From Planctomycetaceae bacterium (GTDB lineage: Bacteria; Planctomycetota; SZUA-567), in NCBI GenBank assembly GCA_021205245.1, contig JAJPXZ010000042.1:7347-56080 (forward strand): a DNA stretch of 48,734 nt, written 5' to 3'. Below, piece after piece: positions 8,794 through 16,848 of the stretch; the first letter of the stretch is position 1, and each line of letters starts with the position of its first letter. Below the pieces are notes generated by a model. That model saw nothing but the letters and a program-made list of their open reading frames with translations. It was not told the origin of the DNA and did not search any database. The translations under genes were made by a program, and so were the position numbers.

Positions 8794-9573
8794 CTAGTCG
8801 TAGAACTCCGGGGCTTTTTTAACCGTCGGCCAGAGTTCCGGATCATGCCCTGGAATGATCATCGTGCCGCCTTTTTGACGCATTTGGAAAAACTTGGTAC
8901 TGATGAGGGTCGCCTGGGCATGGTCCATGAGGCCGGGAAGCTTGCCGGAAAGGTTGACTGTGGTATAACAGGCGTCCTGAGTCAGCATGACATTGCCGGT
9001 ATTGGGCAGTTTGACGCGCATTGACATATGGCCGGCTGTGTGACCAGGTGTAAGATAAAGGCGGATACTATCGTCGTCGAAAAGATCGAAACCGCCTTCG
9101 AGTTCCCCCCGCAGGACATGCCAGTCAATTCCTTTGTTGTCGAAGTCTTTCCGCAGATAAGCGGAGAGCTGATATACGGGCGGATTGTAGGCGTACTCCA
9201 GTTCCTTTTGGTGCACGATGTAGGTGGCGTTGGGGAAATCGCCAATGCCGCCGGTATGATCGAAATGCAGATGGGAAACAACAACGAAATCTATGTCCTC
9301 AGGTTTGAATCCGGCGGTTTTGATGACGTTTTTCGCGGCCTGCTCCTCGGTCATCACCGGCTGGTAGGGACCAAGGATCTCCTTGCTGTAATAGGCATAG
9401 GGGTCCGACGCGCACGCTATGTTGAGGCCGGTATCGAACAGTACCTTGCCCTTGGGGTGATCGATGAGGAACATGCACATGGGCGACTTGAACGGCTCGC
9501 CAGTGCGGTATCCAGCGACAATGAATTGCCATTCTGTGTTGATGTATCCGCCGTCTAAACAATACAATTTCAT
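8794..9573 (-). CDS. Metallo-beta-lactamase fold hydrolase, N-acyl homoserine lactonase-like
   Basis: The 259-residue protein carries the metal motif HLHFDHTGG (HxHxDH) and the downstream ligands in GHTAGHMS, the Asp of LTQDACY and the His of IPGHDPE, so two zinc ions can be bound. Length and motif spacing resemble AiiA/AttM-type lactonases, but the substrate could equally be another lactone or ester. The start at 9573 is chosen because AGGAGA lies seven bases before it; the open frame extends to 9666 without a ribosome site. It follows the acetoin/butanediol dehydrogenase genes after 151 bp, so it may be the last gene of that operon. Confidence 0.8.
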   Translation of the reverse strand: MKLYCLDGGYINTEWQFIVAGYRTGEPFKSPMCMFLIDHPKGKVLFDTGLNIACASDPYAYYSKEILGPYQPVMTEEQAAKNVIKTAGFKPEDIDFVVVSHLHFDHTGGIGDFPNATYIVHQKELEYAYNPPVYQLSAYLRKDFDNKGIDWHVLRGELEGGFDLFDDDSIRLYLTPGHTAGHMSMRVKLPNTGNVMLTQDACYTTVNLSGKLPGLMDHAQATLISTKFFQMRQKGGTMIIPGHDPELWPTVKKAPEFYD

Positions 9574-9724
9574 TATTATCTCCTGTTTGGGATTACGGTA
9601 TGTGTTGCCGGGATACCAAATTGGTTTATTGGGGCGTTTTTTCAAGACGCAAACCACCATAGGCAAAACGCAGAGGAAGAGGTGATATTTTGTGAAGCAC
9701 TCCGTTCATCGCCCATCAACGAAG

Positions 9725-10768
9725 TCAGGGAATGAGAACGCATTTGACCGCATTGCCTTTGGTGATTTCGGAGAAGACCTCCTTGAAATCCGCCATAGGC
9801 ATCAGATGGCTGATAAGACTTTTGGCGTCTATGGCGCCGCGTCCCAGCATGGACACGACCATGTTCCACGCCGACGGAGCAGAACTGTAGGTGGTGATGA
9901 TCTCGAGCGACTTTTCCGCGGCCGTCAGCCATTCAACCGTGATCTCCCGTTTGGTGGGGAGGCCGAGGACACACATTCTTCCCTGCCGGCGAAGCAGGCG
10001 TATACCTGCATTGATTGCCGCCGGAGCTCCGGATGCGTCGATGACGAGATCCACACCCTTGCCGTCGTTTAGTGCGCGAATCTCCTTTTCAACGTCGTCC
10101 TTCTGTGCGTTGAACACCTTGTCCGCCCCAAGCTTTTCGGCAAGCGGAAGGCGCTGCGGCTCGTCAACGTTCGTCCCCACCATATACACTTTGGCGGCAC
10201 CAGCGATACGCGCCATTTGCATGGCGATAAGGCCGATTGGACCGGGGCCGTAGACAACCACCACGTCCTCCACCTCAACCTTGGCGCGCTGCAGGAGCGC
10301 GTGCGCCACGATGGCCATGGGTTCGACCACCGCGCCCTCCTCGAACGAGACGTTGTCGGAGAGTTTGAGAAGCTGCTTGGCGTCGATTCGGATGTATTCG
10401 GCATAGGCACCGTCCAGCTTGAATCCGGGACAGGTGCGTTCTTCGCACATATGGGGATTGCCGGTGAGGCAGTTGCGGCAGGTGCCGCACACGCCGATGT
10501 TGAGGCGGCTGACAATGCGGTCGCCCACGGCAACGCCGGATGTGCGCGAACCGACCTTCTCAACGATACCGCTGAATTCGTGTCCCACGATAACCGGAAT
10601 CTCTGTATTAACATGGCCGGACCAGATGTGGGCATCGGTACCGCACACGCCGACCGCCTTGACGCGAACGAGCGCCTCGTGATCTTCGATTTCGGGAATA
10701 GGCACGTCCTGGAGGAACATCTGTTCCGGGCCCAGACCGGTCCGCACGATAGCTTTCATTGTCGCCAT
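9725..10768 (-). CDS. Zinc-dependent alcohol dehydrogenase (2,3-butanediol/sorbitol type)
   Basis: The 347-residue protein is a medium-chain dehydrogenase. It has the catalytic zinc Cys in GVCGTDAH, the GHE motif (VIVGHEFSG), four structural-zinc cysteines in VCGTCRNC and PHMC near residues 95-110, and the NAD loop GPGPIG. It belongs with sorbitol, threonine and R,R-butanediol dehydrogenases. Its place as the last enzyme of an acetoin dehydrogenase operon, 45 bp after a short-chain dehydrogenase, makes oxidation of 2,3-butanediol to acetoin the most likely role (inference). The start is supported by GGAGAG before the ATG at 10768. Confidence 0.85.
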   Translation of the reverse strand: MATMKAIVRTGLGPEQMFLQDVPIPEIEDHEALVRVKAVGVCGTDAHIWSGHVNTEIPVIVGHEFSGIVEKVGSRTSGVAVGDRIVSRLNIGVCGTCRNCLTGNPHMCEERTCPGFKLDGAYAEYIRIDAKQLLKLSDNVSFEEGAVVEPMAIVAHALLQRAKVEVEDVVVVYGPGPIGLIAMQMARIAGAAKVYMVGTNVDEPQRLPLAEKLGADKVFNAQKDDVEKEIRALNDGKGVDLVIDASGAPAAINAGIRLLRRQGRMCVLGLPTKREITVEWLTAAEKSLEIITTYSSAPSAWNMVVSMLGRGAIDAKSLISHLMPMADFKEVFSEITKGNAVKCVLIP

Positions 10769-10813
10769 AAACTCTCCGTTTCCGAATGAGCCCGATGAAT
10801 CCCGCCTGTGGCT

Positions 10814-11536
10814 CTATTGCATGTGCACTCCGCCGTTCACGTCCATGGTCGTGCCGGTGATATAGCCGCCCATGTCGCTGGCGAGATACAACGCAGCGTT
10901 GGCCACATCGGTGGTATCGCCACGCCTACCCAGCGGGCACAAAGACAGGTTTTGCACATGGTCCTTGGTCATCTCGGTGATTATCCATCCGGGGGCGATA
11001 CAGTTGGCGGTGATGTTGTTGTGCCCTTCCTTTTTGGCCAGCACCTTGGTGGTGCAAATGATGGCGGCCTTTGATGCCGAATAGGCGACGGACGATGCAA
11101 CGCCGCCGGTTTCCCCCGCGATAGAGGCCATGCTGATAATCCTGCCGTATTTAGCCGCCCGCATATGCGGCAACGCCGCTTTGGTACAGGCCACCATGCC
11201 GCCGAGATTCAGCTTCAGCACGCGATCCCATTCGGCCTCGCTCACCTCCTCGAAAAGGCCTCCCATGGGAGGGCAAATACCGGCGTTGTTGACCAGAATG
11301 TCGATCTTGCCTAAGTCCTTGACCACGGCATCGATCACCGTTTTCACCATCGCATGGTCCTGGACGTCGAGCTTAACCGCGTAGAGCCTGTCGGCGACTT
11401 GGGTCGGCGCGAGATTGTCGACGGTGATATCGCCGTTGACAACCACCGCCCCTTCCTTGACAAATAGCTCGGCGACTGCCTGACCTATGCCACGCGACGC
11501 ACCAGTGATGAACGCGACCCGATCCTTCAACATCAT
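10814..11536 (-). CDS. Short-chain dehydrogenase/reductase (acetoin/diacetyl reductase-like)
   Basis: The 240-residue SDR has the cofactor loop TGASRGIGQ near residue 12, NNAGI near 85, the catalytic Ser in SMASIAGE and the Tyr-Lys pair in AYSASKAA. Sequence alone cannot separate FabG-like ketoacyl reductases from acetoin/butanediol reductases. The acetoin operon context favours meso-2,3-butanediol dehydrogenase or diacetyl reductase. The frame opens at 11566, but AGGAGAGG five bases before the ATG at 11536 decides the start. The neighbours are E3 upstream (48 bp) and the zinc dehydrogenase downstream (45 bp). Confidence 0.85.
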   Translation of the reverse strand: MMLKDRVAFITGASRGIGQAVAELFVKEGAVVVNGDITVDNLAPTQVADRLYAVKLDVQDHAMVKTVIDAVVKDLGKIDILVNNAGICPPMGGLFEEVSEAEWDRVLKLNLGGMVACTKAALPHMRAAKYGRIISMASIAGETGGVASSVAYSASKAAIICTTKVLAKKEGHNNITANCIAPGWIITEMTKDHVQNLSLCPLGRRGDTTDVANAALYLASDMGGYITGTTMDVNGGVHMQ

Positions 11537-11583
11537 GTTTACCTCTCCTTTCACAGGGTAACTCAACGAACTGCCAAAGTGCT

Positions 11584-12966
11584 CTATACCCAGTGTATCG
11601 CCTTCCCGTATGCACCCATAAAAGCCTCGGAAATGGCTTCGCTCACCGTGGGGTGGGGATGGATGGTGTCGATGATTTCCTCGGCCGTCGCCTCAAGCGT
11701 CATGGCGACGGCTATCTCGGCAATCATGTCGGTGACGTGCTTGCCATAGAGGTGTACGCCAAGGATCTCGCCCAGCTCGGCGTCAAGAATCACCTTTGCG
11801 ATGCCGTCCGTGTCCCCTTCCACCAACGACTTGCCGTTGCCGGCCATGGGGAATGTGCCGACTCGCACCGTTTTGCCCTGCTCCTTCGCCTGGTTTTCGG
11901 TTAGTCCTATGCTGGCAATTTCGGGTTCCAGATAAATACATGACGGGATGCGGGTGTAATCCATGCGGGCGTTCCCGCCACAGATGGAGTCGACCGCGAC
12001 CATGCCTTCGTGTGACGCGGTATGGGCGAGCATAACCTTGCCGTTCACATCGCCTATGGCGTAGATATGGGGGACGTTCGTCCTCAGGGAGGCGTCGGTG
12101 ACGACAGCGCCTTTTTCGAACGCCAGGCCAATCGCTTCGGCATTAAGTCCGTCGGTATTGGGGACGCGTCCCACCGCCATCAGAACACAGTCCGCCTTCA
12201 CCGATTTTTCCTGCCCGTTGGATTGAAACAGGACGGCATTATCCCGCACGGTGTGCACCTTCGCGCCCAGGTGGAAAGCAACGCCGTCCTTTTCCAGGCG
12301 CTTCTTCGCCATGGCGGATACCTCTTCGTCCACCATGGGAAGGATTTTATCCATCAACTCCACCACGGTGACGGTGCTGCCGAGTCGATTGAACAGATAG
12401 GCGAATTCGATACCGATGACGCCGCCGCCGATGATGGCGATGGAGGCGGGAACAGCGTCGATGTCGAGGGCCTCGCGGCTGGTGAGGATGCGGTTCTCCC
12501 CTTCCCTCTTGATAAATGACGGCATGAGGACAGAGGAGCCTGTGGCGATGATGGCGTAGTCGAAGCTGACCTTTTTCGCGCCGATCTCAACGGTGTGGGC
12601 GTCGACAAAAGAGGCGGCCCCCTCCATAATCGCGACCGTGTTGGCCCGGAGGAGACTTTTGACGCCGCCGACCAGGGAATGGACCACGTTCTTTTTACGC
12701 GCCTGCATTTTTCCCATGGAAACGGAAACAGCCGTTGCATCCACCCCTTCGACAGCAAAGGTGGCTGCTTCCTTGACCTCATGGAGAACATTGGCCGTCT
12801 TGATCAGCGTCTTGGTGGGAATGCATCCTTCGTTCAGACAGACGCCCCCGAAGGCGGCGCGTTCGGCTATACAGACCCGCTTGCCCTCCTTGGCCGCCTT
12901 TATCGCCGCCACATAGCCGCCAGGACCACCGCCAATGACCAGTATATCGTAATCGTATCCTGCCAT
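11584..12966 (-). CDS. lpdA: Dihydrolipoamide dehydrogenase (E3)
   Basis: The 460-residue flavoprotein has the FAD loop VIGGGPGGYVAA at the N-terminus, the redox disulfide in GGVCLNEGCIP (residues about 39-49), the NAD loop IIGGGVIGIEF near 175, the second FAD motif YAIGDVNG and the C-terminal active base in HPHPTVSE. All key residues are present. It reoxidises the lipoyl arm of E2 and passes electrons to NAD. It is the fourth gene of the acetoin dehydrogenase operon, 42 bp after E2, so it is a dedicated E3. No N-terminal lipoyl domain is fused to it, unlike some AcoL/PdhD proteins. Confidence 0.93.
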   Translation of the reverse strand: MAGYDYDILVIGGGPGGYVAAIKAAKEGKRVCIAERAAFGGVCLNEGCIPTKTLIKTANVLHEVKEAATFAVEGVDATAVSVSMGKMQARKKNVVHSLVGGVKSLLRANTVAIMEGAASFVDAHTVEIGAKKVSFDYAIIATGSSVLMPSFIKREGENRILTSREALDIDAVPASIAIIGGGVIGIEFAYLFNRLGSTVTVVELMDKILPMVDEEVSAMAKKRLEKDGVAFHLGAKVHTVRDNAVLFQSNGQEKSVKADCVLMAVGRVPNTDGLNAEAIGLAFEKGAVVTDASLRTNVPHIYAIGDVNGKVMLAHTASHEGMVAVDSICGGNARMDYTRIPSCIYLEPEIASIGLTENQAKEQGKTVRVGTFPMAGNGKSLVEGDTDGIAKVILDAELGEILGVHLYGKHVTDMIAEIAVAMTLEATAEEIIDTIHPHPTVSEAISEAFMGAYGKAIHWV

Positions 12967-13008
12967 GCACGTTCTCCGTGTTTGATAAAAGCCCGCCGTT
13001 TCGCTCCC

Positions 13009-14334
13009 TTAAATCACTATCCTGATGGGATTTTGGAGTAGCTCCTTGAAGTACTTGACAAAACTGGCGGCAAGCAGGCCGTCGATGACCCGGTGGTCTA
13101 CGCTGAGTTGAATCTTCATCATCGGTCTGACAACGATGGCGTCGTTGCCGCACTCGTCCGTCACAACGACGGGAACCTTCTTGACCGCGCTCACGGCCAG
13201 GATGGCGGACTCGGGCGGGTTGACGATGGCGGTGAAATTCTCGATCCCGAACGGTCCAAGATTCGAAATACTGAATGTGCCGCCGCTGTATTCTTCGGGA
13301 GCGAGGCGGCCGACCTTGGCGCGCTCGACCAGGTCGCGGGTCTCCACCGCTATTTCGGTCAAGGTCTTGTCCTGGGCGTTCTTGACCACCGGAACGATGA
13401 GGCCGTTGTCGCCGGCGACAGCGATGCCGATGTTGGTGCTGACGTAGGTGATAATTTGATCGCTCTGGAGGGACGAATTGACCTCGGGGTGTTGCCTCAG
13501 GGCGCGGCTGGCGGCCATGATCAACAGGTCCGAGACGGCCACTTTTACGCCGCCGGATTCGTTCAGCATGGTGCGGAAGGCGGTGAGTGCCGTTGTGTCG
13601 ACGCTGTCGGTGAAATAGATGTGCGGCGCTTCGGACATGCTCTCGGCCAGGCGCTCGCCAATGATCTTCCGTACCCCCTTGTACGGCGTTACGGACAGCA
13701 CCTTCTTTTCTTCCGTGCCGGACGAGGGTGCCGAGGCAGTCGCTACATCGGCCTTCAGTACCTTGCCGCCGACTCCGGAACCCTGCACCGTGGCGAGATC
13801 GATGCCGCCCAGAGCCGCCAACTTGCGGGCCAAGGGAGAGGCTTTGATATCCTTCGCGGTGATGCCGCCACGGAAACCCGTCCCCTGCACCGACGCGAGG
13901 GAAGCCGGGTCGATGTTCTCGTCCGCAATTAGCTTTCTGGCTTTCGGGGTGAGCTTTAGCTTGCCCGGAGCCGGGACTGGGGCGGCGGTCGCCTGTTTGG
14001 CCGAGCCGCTAGCGGTAACTGTTGCCGGGGCGACTTCTTTTTGTGCCTCGGCCGGGGCCGAGCCGGACGCGGCAAGCGCGGCGTCGGGATCCTCGCCTGC
14101 CTGACCGATGACGGCTATCGGAGTGAAAACGTCGGCGTATTCGCCTTCTTCCAGCATTGTTTTCAGCAGCACACCGTCCACCGTGGATTCGACCGGCATG
14201 GTGGTCTTGTCGGTGTTGATCTCGAAAAGGACCTCACCCTTGGCGACAGCGTCGCCGACATTCTTGCACCAGGTGACGAGCTGCCCTTCATCCATATTGT
14301 AGCCCAGTTTGGGCATGATGATAATTTCAGCCAT
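13009..14334 (-). CDS. acoC: Dihydrolipoamide acyltransferase (E2) of acetoin dehydrogenase
   Basis: The 441-residue protein starts with one lipoyl domain (residues 2-78, lipoyl-Lys in INTDKTTMP near residue 44). An Ala/Pro linker leads to two consecutive E3/E1-binding motifs: LTPKARKLIADENID to RGGITAKDI, then SPLARKLAALGGIDL to GGKVLKADV. The catalytic acyltransferase domain follows, with DHRVIDG near the C-terminus. It transfers the acetyl group from E1 to CoA. The doubled binding motif is uncommon. The start is marked by AAGGAGAA upstream. The gene lies 23 bp after E1 beta and 42 bp before E3. Pyruvate dehydrogenase is the alternative, made less likely by the AcoR-type activator next door. 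Confidence 0.88.
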   Translation of the reverse strand: MAEIIIMPKLGYNMDEGQLVTWCKNVGDAVAKGEVLFEINTDKTTMPVESTVDGVLLKTMLEEGEYADVFTPIAVIGQAGEDPDAALAASGSAPAEAQKEVAPATVTASGSAKQATAAPVPAPGKLKLTPKARKLIADENIDPASLASVQGTGFRGGITAKDIKASPLARKLAALGGIDLATVQGSGVGGKVLKADVATASAPSSGTEEKKVLSVTPYKGVRKIIGERLAESMSEAPHIYFTDSVDTTALTAFRTMLNESGGVKVAVSDLLIMAASRALRQHPEVNSSLQSDQIITYVSTNIGIAVAGDNGLIVPVVKNAQDKTLTEIAVETRDLVERAKVGRLAPEEYSGGTFSISNLGPFGIENFTAIVNPPESAILAVSAVKKVPVVVTDECGNDAIVVRPMMKIQLSVDHRVIDGLLAASFVKYFKELLQNPIRIVI

Positions 14335-14357
14335 CGCGCATTCTCCTTCGCGTTCCG

Positions 14358-15362
14358 TTATTGACCACGACTTGCGCCGGGATTGACCATCTCCCTGATC
14401 TTCGCGGCGATTTCCTTGTCACCGGGGATGAGGGGGAATTCCAGCGCGGGGCTGAACGGCAGGGGTGCGTCGGCGGTTCCGAGACGGCCGACAGGCGCTT
14501 CCAGGTCATAAAAGACTTCGGGCATGATACGCAGGGCGATTTCGCCGCTGATGCCGAAGCTGATATGGCCTTCGTCCACGATCAGAAGTTTGCCGGTCTT
14601 CTTCACCGACTGTATGATTGTGTCGGTATCCATGGGGACGATGGTGCGGAGATCGATAAGGTCAACGCTGATGCCTTCGCCCTCAAGCTTCTTCGCCGCT
14701 TTTTCCGCCTTGACTGTCATCATCGAGTTGGCGACGACAGTGATGTCATTTCCTTCCCGCACCAGGCGCGCCTTGCCGAAAGGTATGCAAATGTCCTCGC
14801 CCTTATCCGGCACATCGTCAAACGAGGTGGTGTAAAGCATCTTGTGCTCGAAGAACATCACCGGGTTGTTGTCGCGGATAGCGGTCTTCAACAGGCCTTT
14901 GGCTTCGCCGGCGGTGGAGGGAAGCGCGATTTTGAGACCCGGGCAATGGGCCACCCAAGCGTGGAGGCTTTGGGAGTGCTGCGCCGCCGAGGAGCGACCA
15001 CCGCCCAAAGGCATTCGCATGACCATGGGGACGTTCACTTGGCCGCCAGACATGTAGGTGAGTTTGGCCGCCTGGTTGGCGATCTGATCCATCGCCACCA
15101 TCATGAAGTCGGCGAACATCAGTTCAACCACGGGGCGGCAGCCGGTGAGGGCGGCGCCGATGCCAAGCCCTACGATGCCAGCCTCCGATATCGGGGAATC
15201 CTTGCAGCGCATGTCCCCGTATTTTTCCATAAGGCCGACAGTGCATTTGAAATTGCCGCCGATACGCCCGACGTCCTCGCCAATGACGAAAACGCTGTCG
15301 TCCCTTGCCATTTCCTCATCCAGGGCTTCCTGAATGGCATCTCTATACATCAGCTCACGCAT
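14358..15362 (-). CDS. acoB: Acetoin (2-oxo acid) dehydrogenase E1 component, beta subunit
   Basis: The 334-residue protein is the standard length for E1 beta. It opens with the typical EALDEEMARDDSVFVIGEDVG segment and shows ARLTYMSGG-type TPP contacts, here AAKLTYMSGGQ, and LPSTAGEAKGLL. The C-terminal transketolase domain has LIDLRTIVPMDTDTI. Together with the alpha subunit it forms the TPP-dependent heterotetramer that cleaves acetoin to acetaldehyde and a hydroxyethyl group. It lies 33 bp after the alpha subunit. Branched-chain and pyruvate E1 enzymes look alike; operon context decides the name. Confidence 0.88.
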   Translation of the reverse strand: MRELMYRDAIQEALDEEMARDDSVFVIGEDVGRIGGNFKCTVGLMEKYGDMRCKDSPISEAGIVGLGIGAALTGCRPVVELMFADFMMVAMDQIANQAAKLTYMSGGQVNVPMVMRMPLGGGRSSAAQHSQSLHAWVAHCPGLKIALPSTAGEAKGLLKTAIRDNNPVMFFEHKMLYTTSFDDVPDKGEDICIPFGKARLVREGNDITVVANSMMTVKAEKAAKKLEGEGISVDLIDLRTIVPMDTDTIIQSVKKTGKLLIVDEGHISFGISGEIALRIMPEVFYDLEAPVGRLGTADAPLPFSPALEFPLIPGDKEIAAKIREMVNPGASRGQ

Positions 15363-15395
15363 GGCTGGATATCCTCCGTCAAATAATCAACCGCT

Positions 15396-16352
15396 TTACG
15401 CCACGAAAATATCGGTCATCGCCTCGGACACGTCGGGATACGGACTCTCTTCCGCAAAAATGCAGGCTTCCTTGATCTCGGCGTCCACCGAAGCGCGGAT
15501 CGCGTCGATTTCCTTCTGGGAAAGAAGCTTTAAGGCTTCCAGGTTGATGATAGGCTCTTTGGCACGCCAGTCCGCCACTTCGCTTTCCGGACGGTAGGTG
15601 CCGGGATCGCCGACATGATGGCCCTGCCAGCGGTAGGTCAGGCATTCGATGAGCGTCGGGCCATCTCCCTTGCGAGCCCGTTCCACCGCCGTCTTGACCG
15701 TATCGTAGACGGCGAAGACGTCGTTGCCGTCGATGGTGACACCCGGTATGCCGTAGCCGACGGAACGCTTGGAGAGTTGGTTTTCCTTGGTAACCGAGCG
15801 GATGTCGACGGAGATGCCGTAGAAGTTGTTCTCGATGATGAAAACAATCGGCAGATCCCATGCGGACGCCATGTTCAGGCTTTCATGGAAGGTACCCTCA
15901 TTGGTGGCCGAGTCGCCGAAAAAGCAGACAGTGACTTTGCCGTCCTGCTTGAGCTTGGACGAATAGGCCGCACCCACCGCGATGGGAATGCCGCCGCCGA
16001 CAATGCCGTTGGCGCCGAGAATCCCCTTGTCCATCGCCATAATATGCATGGAGCCGCCCTTGCCCTTGGAGTAGCCGGTGGCTTTGCCTAAGATCTCGGC
16101 CATCATGCGGTTCAGGTCGGCGCCGCGCGCCACCAGGTGGCCGTGGCCCCGGTGGGTGCTGGCGATATAATCGGAATCGTTCAGCGCGCCACAGGCCCCC
16201 GCCGCGATTGCCTCCTCGCCCAGATACAGGTGGGCTAGGCCGGGCATGAGACCGCGCTTATAAAACTCGAAGACCTCTTCCTCGAAGCGACGGGTTCTAT
16301 ACATGACTGTGTAGAACCGGCTGGCTTGCTTTTTCATGTCTCCCTTGTCCAT
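15396..16352 (-). CDS. acoA: Acetoin (2-oxo acid) dehydrogenase E1 component, alpha subunit
   Basis: The 318-residue protein carries the TPP motif beginning FFGDSATNEGTF and ending IIENN about 30 residues later (third residue Ser instead of the more frequent Gly). It also has RGHGHLVARGAD and the phosphorylation-loop-like YRWQGHHVGDPGTYR. It binds TPP and performs the first decarboxylation or cleavage step. The frame is open to 16373, but AGGAG eight bases before the ATG at 16352 supports this start. It is the first gene after a sigma-54 promoter and a leader of about 300 nt. The paired divergent AcoR-like activator supports acetoin as the substrate. Confidence 0.88.
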   Translation of the reverse strand: MDKGDMKKQASRFYTVMYRTRRFEEEVFEFYKRGLMPGLAHLYLGEEAIAAGACGALNDSDYIASTHRGHGHLVARGADLNRMMAEILGKATGYSKGKGGSMHIMAMDKGILGANGIVGGGIPIAVGAAYSSKLKQDGKVTVCFFGDSATNEGTFHESLNMASAWDLPIVFIIENNFYGISVDIRSVTKENQLSKRSVGYGIPGVTIDGNDVFAVYDTVKTAVERARKGDGPTLIECLTYRWQGHHVGDPGTYRPESEVADWRAKEPIINLEALKLLSQKEIDAIRASVDAEIKEACIFAEESPYPDVSEAMTDIFVA

Positions 16353-16650
16353 GTTTCTGTCTCCTTGACGCACATGCGATTAAGTACGGCGGTTTTCCCG
16401 AACGCCGGTTCCGGTTAGGAATCTGTCAGCCATTGCCCCATGATGCGAGGCTTGAGTCACAACGAAGCCCGAAGGCGGCACGGCAATGGGGGTCGATAAC
16501 GCTTCCTTCCACCAGCATATAAAACGTGACACATCGGATCTAATGCCCGCAGCCCGAAGGCTGGCCATATGCCGGAGCGCTCCTAACGAGTAGAGCGCCG
16601 TGGATTTGAAAGTGTCAGGAATAGGATCGCACCACTTGTGACTGATGTGT
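16353..16650 (-). other. Long 5' leader of the acetoin operon with UUCG hairpins
   Basis: About 300 nt lie between the predicted sigma-54 start site and the first codon. In the minus-strand RNA the leader contains a 5-bp stem closed by a UUCG tetraloop (16550-16563) and a shorter one at 16467-16476. No convincing gene is seen in it. It may only be structured RNA; a regulatory role is a guess. Confidence 0.4.
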
Positions 16651-16660
16651 TTTTATTGAA

Positions 16661-16675
16661 GCAACGAGGTTGCCA
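16661..16675 (-). promoter_or_regulatory. Sigma-54 promoter (-24/-12) of the acetoin operon
   Basis: On the minus strand TGGCAA is followed after exactly five bases by TTGC. This matches the sigma-54 consensus TGGCAC-N5-TTGC with one mismatch, and both invariant GG and GC doublets are correctly spaced. It points toward the E1 alpha gene. The divergent gene encodes a sigma-54 activator, which fits. Confidence 0.85.
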
Positions 16676-16785
16676 AATTTGGTTTCTGCTTCCTGCACGG
16701 ACTCGCTGTCTATGGGTGGAGAAAAAATAATTTTTCCCTTGAACCATAATCCAAACACCCGACAATATACTGCATGACATGCGTC

Positions 16786-16825
16786 TGGCACGCGCCATCC
16801 ATGGCGTGACAATGAATGGCACGCG
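16786..16825. promoter_or_regulatory. Candidate AcoR upstream activator sites
   Basis: TGGCACGCG occurs twice as an exact direct repeat (16786-16794 and 16817-16825) with starts 31 bp apart, about three helical turns. Between them lies the perfect palindrome CGCCAT-CC-ATGGCG (16793-16806). The block is about 110-150 bp upstream of the -24 element, the usual distance for enhancer-binding proteins. It also overlaps the start region of the activator gene, so autoregulation is possible. Confidence 0.55.
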
Positions 16826-16848
16826 TCACGGCACAGAAGGAGAGACAA

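Noticed and set aside
9597..9617. GGTAT-N11-ATACC before the lactonase-like gene as a GntR operator
   Set aside because: It lacks the TGGYATRA octamer and tandem copy, and is weak enough to be chance.
15396..16352. Ser in place of Gly in the E1 alpha TPP motif as a defect
   Set aside because: GDA and GDS forms occur in working E1 alpha proteins, and the rest of the motif is intact.
16380..16568. A 62-codon frame in the acetoin leader
   Set aside because: It has no ribosome site, no recognisable motif and lies in structured G/C-rich leader sequence.
16786..16825. The two TGGCAC sequences as sigma-54 promoters
   Set aside because: Neither is followed after five bases by TTGC or any GC at the -12 position, so they fit activator sites instead.
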